DNA of 64,000 nt from Flavobacterium sp. UBA6135 (GTDB lineage: Bacteria > Bacteroidota > Bacteroidia > Flavobacteriales > Flavobacteriaceae), in assembly GCF_002428305.1 (NCBI RefSeq), contig NZ_DIVJ01000023.1, forward strand, positions 123,795 to 187,794, given 5' to 3'. Under the pieces are notes generated by a model. The model was not told where the DNA came from. It searched no databases and worked only from the letters and a program-made list of their open reading frames with translations. The position numbers were made by a program, and so were the translations under genes. Positions 7,950-16,515 of the stretch are shown here, in pieces; the first letter of the stretch is position 1; each line of letters opens with the position of its first letter.

Positions 7950-10220
7950 ATGAAAAAAATTTACCTCCTATTATTATTATCTTTTTCTGTTTTACAAGCT
8001 CAAACCACTTTAGACAACATCAATATATGTAGTAATAATTCACCTGTTAGTGTAAATTTGACTACAAAAAATGCTGAAATTTTAGGAGCAAATTCACCAA
8101 ATGATTATACTATATCTTTTCATTTGAGTAATGTAGATGCTTTAGCTAATTTGAGTCCGATTAACAATCCTACATCTTTTATAGTTTCCTTTGGTTCAAC
8201 AACTATTTTTGCCAGAAGTTCAAATAATACAAATAGCACTTTTTATATTGAAAGTTTTACCGTTTTTGCTGGTGCAAATCCTATCATTAACAATGCTACT
8301 TTAATATGGTGTGACCCGACCGCACTCCCTATATTTAATTTGGAAGACGCTAGTCAACAAATCACAAATGGGATCTCAAATTTAATTGTAACGTTTCATG
8401 AAACCGAGTCAGATGCAATAATGGGTGTAAATCAAATCACTTCATCTTTTTATTCACCTGTTGTACCGCTGACTCAAATTTTAAGTGTTCGGGTTACTGA
8501 CCCAAATACGGATTGTTTTAGTATCACAACTTTAACATTGACCACTAACAATTGCGATACATCCTGTACAGCTCCTGACCAATTAACTGCTGCTAATATA
8601 AGTGATACCAGTGTTCAATTGAATTGGAGTTTAACAACTAACTCTTCATTTATTTATCATGAAATATTGATTCAATCATTAGAAAACAACATGACCTCTA
8701 CTTTTGTTGTTCAAGGAAATACATCTTTTATCTTAACCGGCTTGATTCCAAATTCTTGCTATACAACTTCAGTAAAAACAGTATGTGATGTTGGCTTTTC
8801 AAGCACTTGGTCTGAACCTTTTTCTTTTTGTTTAATGGATTGTACGAATAATGCTCAATGTGCTGAACAAATTATCTTAAATGCATTTTTGGACACCAAT
8901 GCTAACGGAGTTAAGGATTCTGGAGAACCAAATTTCATTCATGGTTCTTTCACGTATCAAGTTAATTCAGGAGATGTCATTTCTGCAAATGGTTCAAGTG
9001 GTACTCATAGTATTTTAGTTCCGGATGTAACAAACAGCTATACTTTAAATTTTCAAATCAATCCTGAATACTCGTCCTATTTTTCTACTTCAACAAGTTA
9101 TACAAACATCAGTGTAGCAGCTGGAAGTGGATCCACCACGTATTATTTCCCAGTTACTTCTCAACAAAATTTTTCAGACGTACAAGTGAATGTTATTGGG
9201 AACAATCAACCAAGACCAGGATTTACCTATAGCAACACCATTATTTACAAAAACAACAGTTATCAAAGTGTCCCTTCAGGTACAATCACTTTTACAAAAG
9301 ACCCCGCTGTAACCATTACCAATATCTCTCAAAGCGGAGCTACACCTACGGCTAGTGGATTTACCTTTGATTATACCAATTTAGCTCCATTTGAAACCAG
9401 ACAGATTTTAGTAACAATGCAAGTTCCGGTGATTCCAACTGTAAATTTAGGTGATATTTTAACCAACAGTGTTACGATTACGCCAAGTCCCGACACCATT
9501 CCTTCAAATAATGAGTCAAGTGTTTCGCAAGTGGTGGTGGGCTCTTATGACCCGAATGATAAAATGGAATCAAGAGGCCCTGAAATTGACATTGATACTT
9601 TTACAACTAATGATTATTTATATTATACCATTCGATTTGAAAATACAGGTACCGCTTCAGCAGAATTTATAAGAATTGAGGATACGCTTCATGCTGATTT
9701 GAATCCGGCAACTTTTGAAATGATTCATGCCAGTCATACGTACAATGTTACTCGTAATGGCAATGAATTGGTTTGGCACTTTTTTGATATTGATTTGCCT
9801 CCCACCATTGAAGATCCAATTTTAAGCCAAGGCTATGTTCATTTCAGAATAAAACCAAATTCCGGTTTTGCTGTTGGAGATATTATTCCAAATACTGCGG
9901 AGATTTATTTTGATTACAATCCTGCGATTATTACTAATACTTTTGAAACAGAGTTTGTGGAGACATTAAGTATATCTGACTATGTGGTTTCCGATTTATT
10001 AATTTATCCAAATCCCGCATCTGATATTTTGTATTTCAATTCAAACAATACAATAAAAGATATTACAGTTTACGATCTGTTGGGAAATGAAATTTTGCTT
10101 AAAAAAGTAAATAAAAATCAAATGGATTTAGATGTTGCAAACTTAAGTAAGGGAATATATATTATTAAAATTATAAATCCTGACAATACAGAACATATCC
10201 GAAAATTTATTAAAAAGTAG
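7950..10220 (+). CDS. type IX secreted protein with Fn3-like and DUF7619-type domains
   Basis: The 756-residue exported protein has a Sec signal peptide (MKKIYLLLLLSFSVLQAQT). A cysteine-containing N-terminal region is followed by a fibronectin-III-like segment (TAPDQLTAANISDTSVQLNW, about 209-295) and a SdrD/CNA-like stretch with FLDTNANGVKDSGEP. The conserved YDPNDKMESRGPEI block ends in EIYFDYNPAIITNTF (DUF7619-type). The last ~75 residues carry a type A T9SS sorting domain (LLIYPNPASDILYF...). It should be secreted across the outer membrane and anchored at the surface. The C-terminal ~400 residues are closely paralogous to the next gene. Function is probably adhesion or display; no catalytic domain is visible. 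Confidence 0.85.
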   Translation: MKKIYLLLLLSFSVLQAQTTLDNINICSNNSPVSVNLTTKNAEILGANSPNDYTISFHLSNVDALANLSPINNPTSFIVSFGSTTIFARSSNNTNSTFYIESFTVFAGANPIINNATLIWCDPTALPIFNLEDASQQITNGISNLIVTFHETESDAIMGVNQITSSFYSPVVPLTQILSVRVTDPNTDCFSITTLTLTTNNCDTSCTAPDQLTAANISDTSVQLNWSLTTNSSFIYHEILIQSLENNMTSTFVVQGNTSFILTGLIPNSCYTTSVKTVCDVGFSSTWSEPFSFCLMDCTNNAQCAEQIILNAFLDTNANGVKDSGEPNFIHGSFTYQVNSGDVISANGSSGTHSILVPDVTNSYTLNFQINPEYSSYFSTSTSYTNISVAAGSGSTTYYFPVTSQQNFSDVQVNVIGNNQPRPGFTYSNTIIYKNNSYQSVPSGTITFTKDPAVTITNISQSGATPTASGFTFDYTNLAPFETRQILVTMQVPVIPTVNLGDILTNSVTITPSPDTIPSNNESSVSQVVVGSYDPNDKMESRGPEIDIDTFTTNDYLYYTIRFENTGTASAEFIRIEDTLHADLNPATFEMIHASHTYNVTRNGNELVWHFFDIDLPPTIEDPILSQGYVHFRIKPNSGFAVGDIIPNTAEIYFDYNPAIITNTFETEFVETLSISDYVVSDLLIYPNPASDILYFNSNNTIKDITVYDLLGNEILLKKVNKNQMDLDVANLSKGIYIIKIINPDNTEHIRKFIKK

Positions 10221-10241
10221 CCCAAAAAAGGAACAATCAGC

Positions 10242-10276
10242 AAACCCAAAAAATATAACTTTTTTGGGTTTTTTTG
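10242..10276 (+). terminator. rho-independent terminator
   Basis: AAACCCAAAAAA and TTTTTTGGGTTT form a 12-bp stem around TATAAC, followed by a T run. It lies 21 bases after the stop of the preceding secreted-protein gene and separates the two tandem paralogues. Confidence 0.75.
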
Positions 10277-10340
10277 TTTATTAATACTCATTTGTCATTT
10301 ATACTGCAATCTTTTTAGGCAATCTTTGAGAAAAAATCAT

Positions 10341-10348
10341 TATTTTTG
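10341..10348 (+). promoter_or_regulatory. -7 promoter box of the second secreted-protein gene
   Basis: TATTTTTG fits TAnnTTTG and lies 22 bases upstream of the ATG, nearly the same place as in the paralogue at 7922. A TTG at 10326-10328 is too close (12 bases), so the -33 half is not supported. Confidence 0.35.
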
Positions 10349-10370
10349 ATACAACCTACATAACCAAACT

Positions 10371-12323
10371 ATGAAAAAAACACTACTCTTTTTGCTTTTA
10401 CTAGCAACTACATTTCAAGGATTTTCCCAATTTTATGAAGGCTTTGAAGGTGTCACCTTTCCGCCTCCGGGTTGGTTGATAGCTGATAATGGAATTGGCA
10501 CTTCATATTCTTGGGAAAGGACAAGCATCATAACATCACCACCCTCCGTATTTGAGGGCAATTTTGCTGCCTATATGACACGTGATCAAAATGGTTTAGG
10601 AAACACCTCAGAAGATTGGTTAATTATGCCTCAAATGCTCGTAAATAATATTAGTTCGCTTTCTTTTCAATCAAGAAGCACATTATCCGGGAATCAAGGA
10701 ACATTATATCAAATTAGGGTTTCAACAAATTCTGAACAATCAAACTTAGGAGCCTATACTATTTTAGAACAATTCACAGAGAATGAATTAAGTAGTGTTT
10801 ATAATATTTATGAAGAAAAAATCATTTCATTAAGTGCCTTTGAAAATCAATCTGTCTTCATTGCTTTTGTGATGGTATTTACTCAACCCTCTAGTGCTCT
10901 TGGAGGAGACAGATGGCTTTTAGATGCCGTTTCTGTTTCATCTACTACTACTATTGATTTTATAACTTTAGTTTCATTTTTAGACTTAAATAACAACGGA
11001 GTTCAAGATAACAACGAACCAAATTTTAGTTATGGAACTTTTCAATCACAACTAAATTCTGAAAATCCAACTTATGGTAACTCCTCATCAGGAACTTACT
11101 TAGTCTTTTTTCCTACAACAACTTTTGTTTATTCATTCAGCTATGTTATACCATCGTATTTAAACGCTTATTATGCTTCAAATGCAACATTCACGGGTAC
11201 AATAAATCCAAACGACTCTTCTTCTTTTGTGTTGTATTTTCCCATAACTATTTTGCAAAACTATAATGATGTAAGTATTTCATTCATTAGTAATTCAAAC
11301 CCAAGGCCTAATTTACCCTATATTAATACACTAACATATAAAAACACAGGACAATTTGTACAAGAAACAGGAACTATAACTTTTACAAAAGATCCTGCTG
11401 TAACAATAACAAATATTAGTGTTGATGGTACAATTTTAACGCCAACTGGATTTACTTTTGATTACATTAATTTACAAATAAATGAAACAAGAAGTATTAC
11501 TGTAACTATGCAAGTTCCAAATTTACCCATTGTCTCAATTGGAGATATACTAACCAACAGTGTCTCAATATCACCATTTACTGATGTTATTCCAGCTAAT
11601 AATCTAGCTTCAATTTCTCAAGTAATAACAGCGGCTTATGACCCGAACGATAAAATGGAAAACCATGGGCCAACAATTAATATTGACGAATTTGGTGCAG
11701 ATGATTATTTATTTTACACCATTCGATTTGAAAATATTGGTACTGCTTCAGCTGAATTAGTTAGAATTGAAGACGCATTAAATTCTAGCTTAAATACATC
11801 AACTTTTGAGATGATTCATGCTAGTCATGACTATAATGTCACCCGAAACGGCAATCAATTAACTTGGAATTTTTATGATATTGATTTACCCCCAACAAGC
11901 CAAAATCCAGATTTAAGTCAAGGATTTGTACATTTTAAAATCAAACCAAACCCTGGTTTTGCAGTTGGAGATATTATTCCGAATACCGCAGAAATTTATT
12001 TTGATTACAATCCAGCGATTATAACAAATACCTTTGAAACGGAGTTTATCTCTGTTTTAAGCGTTACTGATAAAGAGCCTTTTTCTGTTGCAATTTATCC
12101 AAATCCATCAAATCAATTCGTTTATATAAAACTTGACCGTACAACAGACGCCCTTAAATCAATTGTCGTCTTCGATGTTTTAGGAAAGCAAATTGTTTCA
12201 AAAGAATCTTTACATACATTTGAATCAACCCTTGATATTGGTCATTTAAATGCCGGAACATACATTCTTGAAATAGTAACACATTCCAATTTAAAAACAA
12301 CAAAAAAACTAGTAATAAAATAA
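10371..12323 (+). CDS. type IX secreted protein with choice-of-anchor/cleaved-adhesin domain
   Basis: The 650-residue product has a signal peptide (MKKTLLFLLLLATTFQGFSQ). A jelly-roll domain of the cleaved-adhesin/choice-of-anchor J type follows (FYEGFEGVTFPPPGW, EDWLIMPQ, GDRWLLDAVSV; about residues 21-195). Then comes the same C-terminal architecture as the preceding gene: FLDLNNNGVQDNNEP, FTKDPAVTITNIS, YDPNDKMENHGPTI, EIYFDYNPAIITNTFETEF. It ends in a type A T9SS sorting domain (VAIYPNPSNQFVYIK...). The two genes are a tandem duplication in which the N-terminal module differs. Expected location is the cell surface; adhesin or matrix role inferred. Confidence 0.85.
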   Translation: MKKTLLFLLLLATTFQGFSQFYEGFEGVTFPPPGWLIADNGIGTSYSWERTSIITSPPSVFEGNFAAYMTRDQNGLGNTSEDWLIMPQMLVNNISSLSFQSRSTLSGNQGTLYQIRVSTNSEQSNLGAYTILEQFTENELSSVYNIYEEKIISLSAFENQSVFIAFVMVFTQPSSALGGDRWLLDAVSVSSTTTIDFITLVSFLDLNNNGVQDNNEPNFSYGTFQSQLNSENPTYGNSSSGTYLVFFPTTTFVYSFSYVIPSYLNAYYASNATFTGTINPNDSSSFVLYFPITILQNYNDVSISFISNSNPRPNLPYINTLTYKNTGQFVQETGTITFTKDPAVTITNISVDGTILTPTGFTFDYINLQINETRSITVTMQVPNLPIVSIGDILTNSVSISPFTDVIPANNLASISQVITAAYDPNDKMENHGPTINIDEFGADDYLFYTIRFENIGTASAELVRIEDALNSSLNTSTFEMIHASHDYNVTRNGNQLTWNFYDIDLPPTSQNPDLSQGFVHFKIKPNPGFAVGDIIPNTAEIYFDYNPAIITNTFETEFISVLSVTDKEPFSVAIYPNPSNQFVYIKLDRTTDALKSIVVFDVLGKQIVSKESLHTFESTLDIGHLNAGTYILEIVTHSNLKTTKKLVIK

Positions 12324-12332
12324 ATAGAACTT

Positions 12333-12357
12333 AGGGATTAAAAAAAATTTAATCCCT
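12333..12357. terminator. bidirectional terminator between converging genes
   Basis: AGGGATTAAA and TTTAATCCCT pair around an A-rich loop, with a T run on the plus side and A run upstream. It sits between the stop of the secreted-protein gene (12323) and the stop of the DUF456 gene on the other strand (12362). Confidence 0.7.
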
Positions 12358-12361
12358 TTTT

Positions 12362-12865
12362 TTATGAAAAGAAAGCACCTCGATATTCCCAAAACTTCAC
12401 CAAAAATATTCCTAAAAAAATCACCGAAATCACAAATTTCATAAACGTTGAGGCCAAGAAACCCATAAAAGAACCGGTTGCTGCTTTAAAAGCTTTTTTC
12501 GAATCTTTAGAATCATTCAACAGTTCCCCAACAAAAGCACCCACAAACGGTCCGATGATAAAGCCAAAAGGAATTGGAGCCAAAATACCAATCACTAAAC
12601 CAATATTGGTTCCCCATATTCCGTATTTGCTTCCGCCAAAACGTTTGGTTCCTTTAGCTGGAATAACGTAATCGAGAATACCGACAACAAGTGCAATGGC
12701 TAAAGTTACGCCCAAAACAGTGTAATTCATTGGAACGGCTTTGGTCAAATATAAAAGCAACAAACCTACCCAACTGATGGGAGGTCCGGGTAAAACCGGT
12801 AAAATACTACCAAGAATACCAACTATCATTAATATGAAAGCAATGAGTAAAAGTGCGTAATCCAT
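12362..12865 (-). CDS. DUF456 family membrane protein
   Basis: The 167-residue integral membrane protein has glycine-rich helices. An N-terminal helix with PVLPGPPISWVGLL and the internal repeat-like segment GTNIGLVIGILAPIPFGFIIGPFVGAFVGEL are the hallmark of the DUF456 family (YqgC-like), whose function is unknown. The small-residue helix packing resembles glycine-zipper pores, but that is only a resemblance. It stands alone, divergent from the next lipoprotein gene. Confidence 0.85.
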   Translation of the reverse strand: MDYALLLIAFILMIVGILGSILPVLPGPPISWVGLLLLYLTKAVPMNYTVLGVTLAIALVVGILDYVIPAKGTKRFGGSKYGIWGTNIGLVIGILAPIPFGFIIGPFVGAFVGELLNDSKDSKKAFKAATGSFMGFLASTFMKFVISVIFLGIFLVKFWEYRGAFFS

Positions 12866-12924
12866 TAATAATTTTATTACTTTTGATATATCAAAAATAC
12901 GTGTTGTTTTATTACAAACGAAAA

Positions 12925-13401
12925 ATGAACAAATTTCTTTTTTATTCTTTTTTTTTCCTCTTGGCCTCCTGCCAATACTTTGAAAAGCGTGTGCCTTCCG
13001 AAGAAGAATTGCTTCAGGAACGCTTAAAACAAATTGATTGGAAAGAAGTTACTGATTATCCCTCTGTAAATGCTTGTGATAGTTTACTGGATAAAGAGCA
13101 AAAAAAGGCGTGTTTCTTTCAATTTTTGACTGAACTAATTCAACAGAAAATCGCAACAGATTCAACAGAAAATAGTGCTGAGATCTTTGACACCTTAAAT
13201 GTTTTGGTCACTGTTTTTCCGGATGCCAACATTACATTTGAACCTCAATTCCCGTCAGATAGCACCAATTACAATAAAGCTAAAGTTGATAGCATTCTTA
13301 AAAACAGACTCACAGATTTCCCTAAAATCGAACCCGCTCAGAAAGAAGGAATTCCAGTAAAAACACAATTTATTTTACCTATTCTTTTAAAAGCGGATTA
13401 A
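12925..13401 (+). CDS. small lipoprotein, unknown function
   Basis: Starting at the internal ATG at 12925 the product is 158 residues with a clean lipoprotein signal (MNKFLFYSFFFLLASC). The longer frame from 12853 would put an extra hydrophobic segment in front and overlap the divergent gene, so I prefer the later start. The mature part contains a CDSLLDKEQKKAC pair of cysteines and a repeated-strand region (LNVLVTVFPDANITFEPQFP). It resembles flavobacterial envelope proteins of unknown role. The 3' end overlaps the converging glycosyltransferase gene by 4 bases. Confidence 0.65.
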   Translation: MNKFLFYSFFFLLASCQYFEKRVPSEEELLQERLKQIDWKEVTDYPSVNACDSLLDKEQKKACFFQFLTELIQQKIATDSTENSAEIFDTLNVLVTVFPDANITFEPQFPSDSTNYNKAKVDSILKNRLTDFPKIEPAQKEGIPVKTQFILPILLKAD

Positions 13402-14489
13402 GAATTGAATGTTCTCCCCTTCCACTCATAGGTTCCAAACAAAGAATACAATGCAACGGCTGAACTGAAAAACGGATAAACTAAAGCCGTCAATAAAGTA
13501 TTCTTCATTTTTATTTTATAAAATCGTGCGGTTTGATTGGCTACTAGTAAATCAGAAATGACTTTTAAAAGAAGTAAAATTATCATTTCATAAAACCCAA
13601 AGAAAAGTAGAAATAAGGAAATGATAAAAGCTAAATTTCCTAAAAAAACTGTCAACGCCACAAATTTTCCGAAACCGGATGAATACGCTTTTGATTTTCC
13701 GGCCCAACGAATGCGTTGCTGAAAAAGTTCTGTCCAACTTTCTGCCGAATTGGTTGTAACATGAAAATCTTTTTTGAGTAAAAATCCAACTTCATCCGGA
13801 AAATTTTTAACAGCTTTTTGCAATAAAAACACATCGTCACCACTAGCAATTTTGTCATTTCCATCAAAAGCATTAAGTTGTTTATACAGATTTTTGGAAT
13901 ACCCAAAATTAGCTCCATTGCACATGAAAGCTAGATTAAAATCAAAACTACCTATAGTAACGGCTTGCAAACTAATCATTTCAATTTGCTGAAAGTCATT
14001 GAGAAAATTAGATTTACTTTTAAAAAAAACCGGTCCGCAAACCATTTGTTTTTTCGTGTTATGAATGTAATAATTCAAATCCAAAAGCCAGTTTTCAGGA
14101 ACTATACAATCAGCATCGGTGGTGATAATCCAATCAAATTTTGAATGCTGAATTGCAGTTTGAATCGCATCTTTTTTTGGTGAGTTAGAAATTCTTTGAT
14201 TCACAATCATTTGAACTTGAAACTTGAAACTTGAAACTTGAAACTTTTCCATCGACTCATCATCAACTAAAATCACCTCAAAATTTTCAACCGGATAATT
14301 TAATTTTTCAATCGATTTTAAAAGAAATGGAAGATTTACAGCTTCATTTCGAAATGGAACAACAATGGAGTATGATAACTTTTCAGCGGATGAATCTTCA
14401 TTGGATTTTGGCACTTTTTTAAATCCCATCCAAAAGAAGAGCATCAAAAAAACATAAACCGAAATCGCTAAAATTAGTAAATACATCAT
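13398..14489 (-). CDS. family 2 glycosyltransferase, membrane-bound
   Basis: The 363-residue GT-A enzyme has one N-terminal membrane helix and two or three near the C-terminus. Motifs: SIVVPFRNE (41-49), VDDES (75-79), the metal-binding TDADC (124-128), GDDVFLLQ and the acceptor-site QRIRWAGK. It should transfer a sugar from a nucleotide donor to a lipid or glycan at the inner membrane. Residues 81-94 are encoded by a run of 7-bp repeats (see 14211-14246). The start codon overlaps the stop of the upstream flippase-like gene by 4 bases, so the pair is one translational unit. Confidence 0.9.
   Translation of the reverse strand: MMYLLILAISVYVFLMLFFWMGFKKVPKSNEDSSAEKLSYSIVVPFRNEAVNLPFLLKSIEKLNYPVENFEVILVDDESMEKFQVSSFKFQVQMIVNQRISNSPKKDAIQTAIQHSKFDWIITTDADCIVPENWLLDLNYYIHNTKKQMVCGPVFFKSKSNFLNDFQQIEMISLQAVTIGSFDFNLAFMCNGANFGYSKNLYKQLNAFDGNDKIASGDDVFLLQKAVKNFPDEVGFLLKKDFHVTTNSAESWTELFQQRIRWAGKSKAYSSGFGKFVALTVFLGNLAFIISLFLLFFGFYEMIILLLLKVISDLLVANQTARFYKIKMKNTLLTALVYPFFSSAVALYSLFGTYEWKGRTFNS
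14211..14246 (-). repeat. in-frame GTTTCAA heptamer array inside a glycosyltransferase gene
   Basis: On the plus strand one TTGAAC and four perfect TTGAAAC units run head to tail (minus strand: GTTTCAA). They encode the stretch FQVSSFKFQV between the VDDES strand and the next conserved block. The same heptamer occurs outside genes at 40982-41009. Confidence 0.85.
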
Positions 14490-15424
14490 AGCTCTAATTT
14501 TGGTTTAAATTTCAGTACAAAAAGGCTTCCAATCAAAACCGGAATAACCAAATTCAAAAGCCACATTAATGTTGTTATAGAAACAATTGTCCATTGATTA
14601 ACCCCTAATTTTCCGAACAAAACAACGGCGAAACTTCCTTTTATCGCCACATCCATCAAATGAATATTCGGAACAATGGAGGCTAAAAAATACATTGAAA
14701 AAATAGTTGCCAAAGCTAAAGAATACGTAATTTCAACACCAAAAATCAACAATAAAAAATAGCATTGATGGGAGAAAATCAGAAATCGAATAACCGATAA
14801 TTGTATAGTTGTTTTGAGCGAATTTCTTGGAAAGGTTCTAATTTTCTGAATTAAGTTTTCAACTGAAAAACCATAAATGGAAATCTTTTTTCTAAAAATT
14901 AAAAAGACGAAAAAAATCAAAAAAATCAGAATTAAAACAAAGCTGATTTTATAACTGAAATAATCATAAAACAACCCTGTAATAAACAATCCAAAAACGC
15001 CAAAAAATGAAGTTGCAGCCATTTGAGAACTGTTTCCGATAAAATTCAAAAGAATAATTTTTTTGGTTTCTGATTTTGGAAAATATAACATTTTGGCTCC
15101 GTATTCCCCCATTCGATTAGGTGTAAAAACCGAAGCAGTTAATGACCCTAACGACTGAACCGCAGCTTCTTTAAACGAAATCTTATAAAAAGTATTCACT
15201 AAGTTTTGCCATTTCAAAATCTCAAAAAACCAGTTTAAAACGCTTAAAAATACAATTCCTACTAAACTGAAAAATGTAAATTTAGTCGAGACAAGTTGCC
15301 AGTCGTTCAAATCTTTTTTGTTCAATTCAACATACAAATAATAAAAAGCAAAGCCCACAATCAAAAGTTTGACGAGAACCAGCAGGAATTGTTTAGCTTT
15401 GTAAGGAATTGAATTCATCAACAC
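14486..15424 (-). CDS. lysylphosphatidylglycerol-synthase-TM/UPF0104-like membrane protein
   Basis: The 312-residue protein has seven or eight predicted membrane helices and the family segment SLTASVFTPNRMGEYGAKMLYF, typical of the flippase-like LPG_synthase_TM (UPF0104/AglD-type) group. Members either flip or support transfer of lipid-linked glycans; no transferase domain is attached here. Overlap of 4 bases with the downstream glycosyltransferase suggests the two work on the same lipid-linked sugar. The upstream spacer to ruvC is only 48 bases and is filled by a heptamer array. Confidence 0.8.
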   Translation of the reverse strand: MLMNSIPYKAKQFLLVLVKLLIVGFAFYYLYVELNKKDLNDWQLVSTKFTFFSLVGIVFLSVLNWFFEILKWQNLVNTFYKISFKEAAVQSLGSLTASVFTPNRMGEYGAKMLYFPKSETKKIILLNFIGNSSQMAATSFFGVFGLFITGLFYDYFSYKISFVLILIFLIFFVFLIFRKKISIYGFSVENLIQKIRTFPRNSLKTTIQLSVIRFLIFSHQCYFLLLIFGVEITYSLALATIFSMYFLASIVPNIHLMDVAIKGSFAVVLFGKLGVNQWTIVSITTLMWLLNLVIPVLIGSLFVLKFKPKLEL

Positions 15425-15430
15425 AAATAA

Positions 15431-15464
15431 ACAAACTTTAAACCTGAAACTTTAAACTTTAAAC
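15431..15464. repeat. TTTAAAC heptamer array filling a divergent promoter region
   Basis: Units TTTAAAC (15437), CTGAAAC, TTTAAAC and TTTAAAC follow one another, with a partial unit before. The array occupies most of the 48-base gap between the flippase-like gene and ruvC. No -7/-33 promoter can be seen in the gap. Confidence 0.75.
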
Positions 15465-15472
15465 AAAAAAGA

Positions 15473-16027
15473 TTGGCAAACGAACGCATCATCTTAGGCA
15501 TCGACCCCGGAACCACCATCATGGGATTTGGTTTAATTAAAGTCGTGAACAAAAAAATGGAATTCATTCAGTTGAACGAATTGATTTTGAGTAAATACGA
15601 CGACCATTATACCAAGTTAAAGGTCATTTTTGAACGTACCATCGAGTTGATTGAAACCCATCATCCGGACGAAATTGCGATTGAAGCTCCATTCTTTGGT
15701 AAAAACGTCCAATCGATGCTCAAACTCGGACGAGCTCAAGGCGTGGCAATGGCAGCAGGATTATCGCGACAAATTCCGATTACCGAATACGAACCTAAAA
15801 AGATAAAAATGGCTATCACCGGAAACGGAAACGCCAGTAAAGAGCAAGTGGCTAAAATGTTGCAACAATTGTTAGGCTTGAAAGAATTACCTAAAAATTT
15901 AGATTCTACCGATGGTTTGGCGGCGGCAGTTTGTCATTTTTTTAATTCAGGGAAAGTTGTTGGTACTACTAGCTATTCCGGATGGGATGCATTTGTAAAA
16001 CAGAATGAAACTAGAGTTAAGAAATAG
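15473..16027 (+). CDS. ruvC: Holliday junction endodeoxyribonuclease RuvC (TTG start)
   Basis: The 184-residue RNase-H-fold nuclease resolves Holliday junctions with RuvAB during recombinational repair. The DEDD catalytic set is visible: Asp11 (GIDPGTT), Glu71 (AIEAPFF), Asp144 and Asp147 (DSTDGLAAAVCH). The start codon is TTG at 15473; the first ATG inside would remove the Asp11 motif. A heptamer array lies directly upstream. The stop TAG is the first part of a repeat block (AGTGGTC...) bounding the four-helix-bundle cassette, so the 3' end of the gene may have been reshaped by it. Confidence 0.95.
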   Translation: MANERIILGIDPGTTIMGFGLIKVVNKKMEFIQLNELILSKYDDHYTKLKVIFERTIELIETHHPDEIAIEAPFFGKNVQSMLKLGRAQGVAMAAGLSRQIPITEYEPKKIKMAITGNGNASKEQVAKMLQQLLGLKELPKNLDSTDGLAAAVCHFFNSGKVVGTTSYSGWDAFVKQNETRVKK

Positions 16028-16053
16028 TGGTCAGTGGTCAGTTTTTAGTGATC
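16026..16053 (+). repeat. left four-unit heptamer block (inverted-repeat arm) of the cassette
   Basis: Four units AGTGGTC, AGTGGTC, AGTTTTT, AGTGATC begin on the last two bases of the ruvC stop codon. The same ordered block appears at 16484-16511 (same orientation, 22 of 28 identical) and, inverted, at 16558-16585 (24 of 28 identical). Confidence 0.85.
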
Positions 16054-16116
16054 AGTGAATCCAAGCATCATTATACTTTTATAAGAACTTTATAATTTAT
16101 TAACCATTCATAATAT

Positions 16117-16485
16117 ATGAAATTTCAAGATTTATTAGCCTATAAAAAATCATTTTCTTTAGCAATGAACATTTTTGAATTATCAAAATCATTTCCAAAA
16201 GAAGAGATTTATTCTTTGACCGATCAAATCAGGCGAAGCTCAAGAAGTGTTTCAATAACAATTGCGGAAGCTTATAGAAAAAGAGAATATCCGAAACACT
16301 TCCATAGCAAATTAACAGATGCCGATGCAGAAAACTCTGAAACACAAGGATGGCTAGAGTTTTGTTTTGCTTGTAAATACATTTCTGAAGAAAAATTCAT
16401 TGAATTGACAAACTTTAGTTTAGAAGTTGGAAAGTTGATAAACTATATGATGCTAAATCCTGAAAAATTTGGAGTTAAAAAATAG
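16117..16485 (+). CDS. four-helix bundle protein (23S rRNA intervening-sequence protein type)
   Basis: The 122-residue protein shows the signature of the S23/IVP family: FQDLLAYKKSFSLAMNIFEL (helix 1), FPKEEIYSLTDQIRRSSRSV (start of helix 2), then IAEAYRKREYP and a helix pair ending in INYMMLNPEKF. Family members are found inside 23S rRNA intervening sequences in spirochaetes and as free-standing genes in Bacteroidota. A relative, Avd, serves diversity-generating retroelements. Homologues form barrel-like pentamers that bind nucleic acid. Here there is no rRNA, reverse transcriptase or variable repeat nearby. The gene is instead enclosed by heptamer repeat blocks, the stop codon lying within one. 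Function unknown. Confidence 0.88.
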   Translation: MKFQDLLAYKKSFSLAMNIFELSKSFPKEEIYSLTDQIRRSSRSVSITIAEAYRKREYPKHFHSKLTDADAENSETQGWLEFCFACKYISEEKFIELTNFSLEVGKLINYMMLNPEKFGVKK

Positions 16486-16511
16486 TGGGCAGTAACCAGC
16501 TTTTAGTGGTC
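16484..16511 (+). repeat. internal direct copy of the four-unit heptamer block
   Basis: Units AGTGGGC, AGTAACC, AGCTTTT, AGTGGTC start on the stop codon of the four-helix-bundle gene, just as the left block starts on the ruvC stop codon. The likeness to the left block extends 12 bases into both coding ends (GAGTTAAGAAATAG versus GAGTTAAAAAATAG). Confidence 0.8.
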
Positions 16512-16515
16512 AATA

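Noticed and set aside
10326..10348. Complete promoter before the second secreted-protein gene
   Set aside because: The TTG is only 12 bases from the -7 box, too short for this promoter class, so only the -7 box was listed.
16117..16485. Avd-type accessory protein of a diversity-generating retroelement
   Set aside because: The fold family fits, but no reverse transcriptase, template repeat or variable repeat with adenine-directed changes is in the window.
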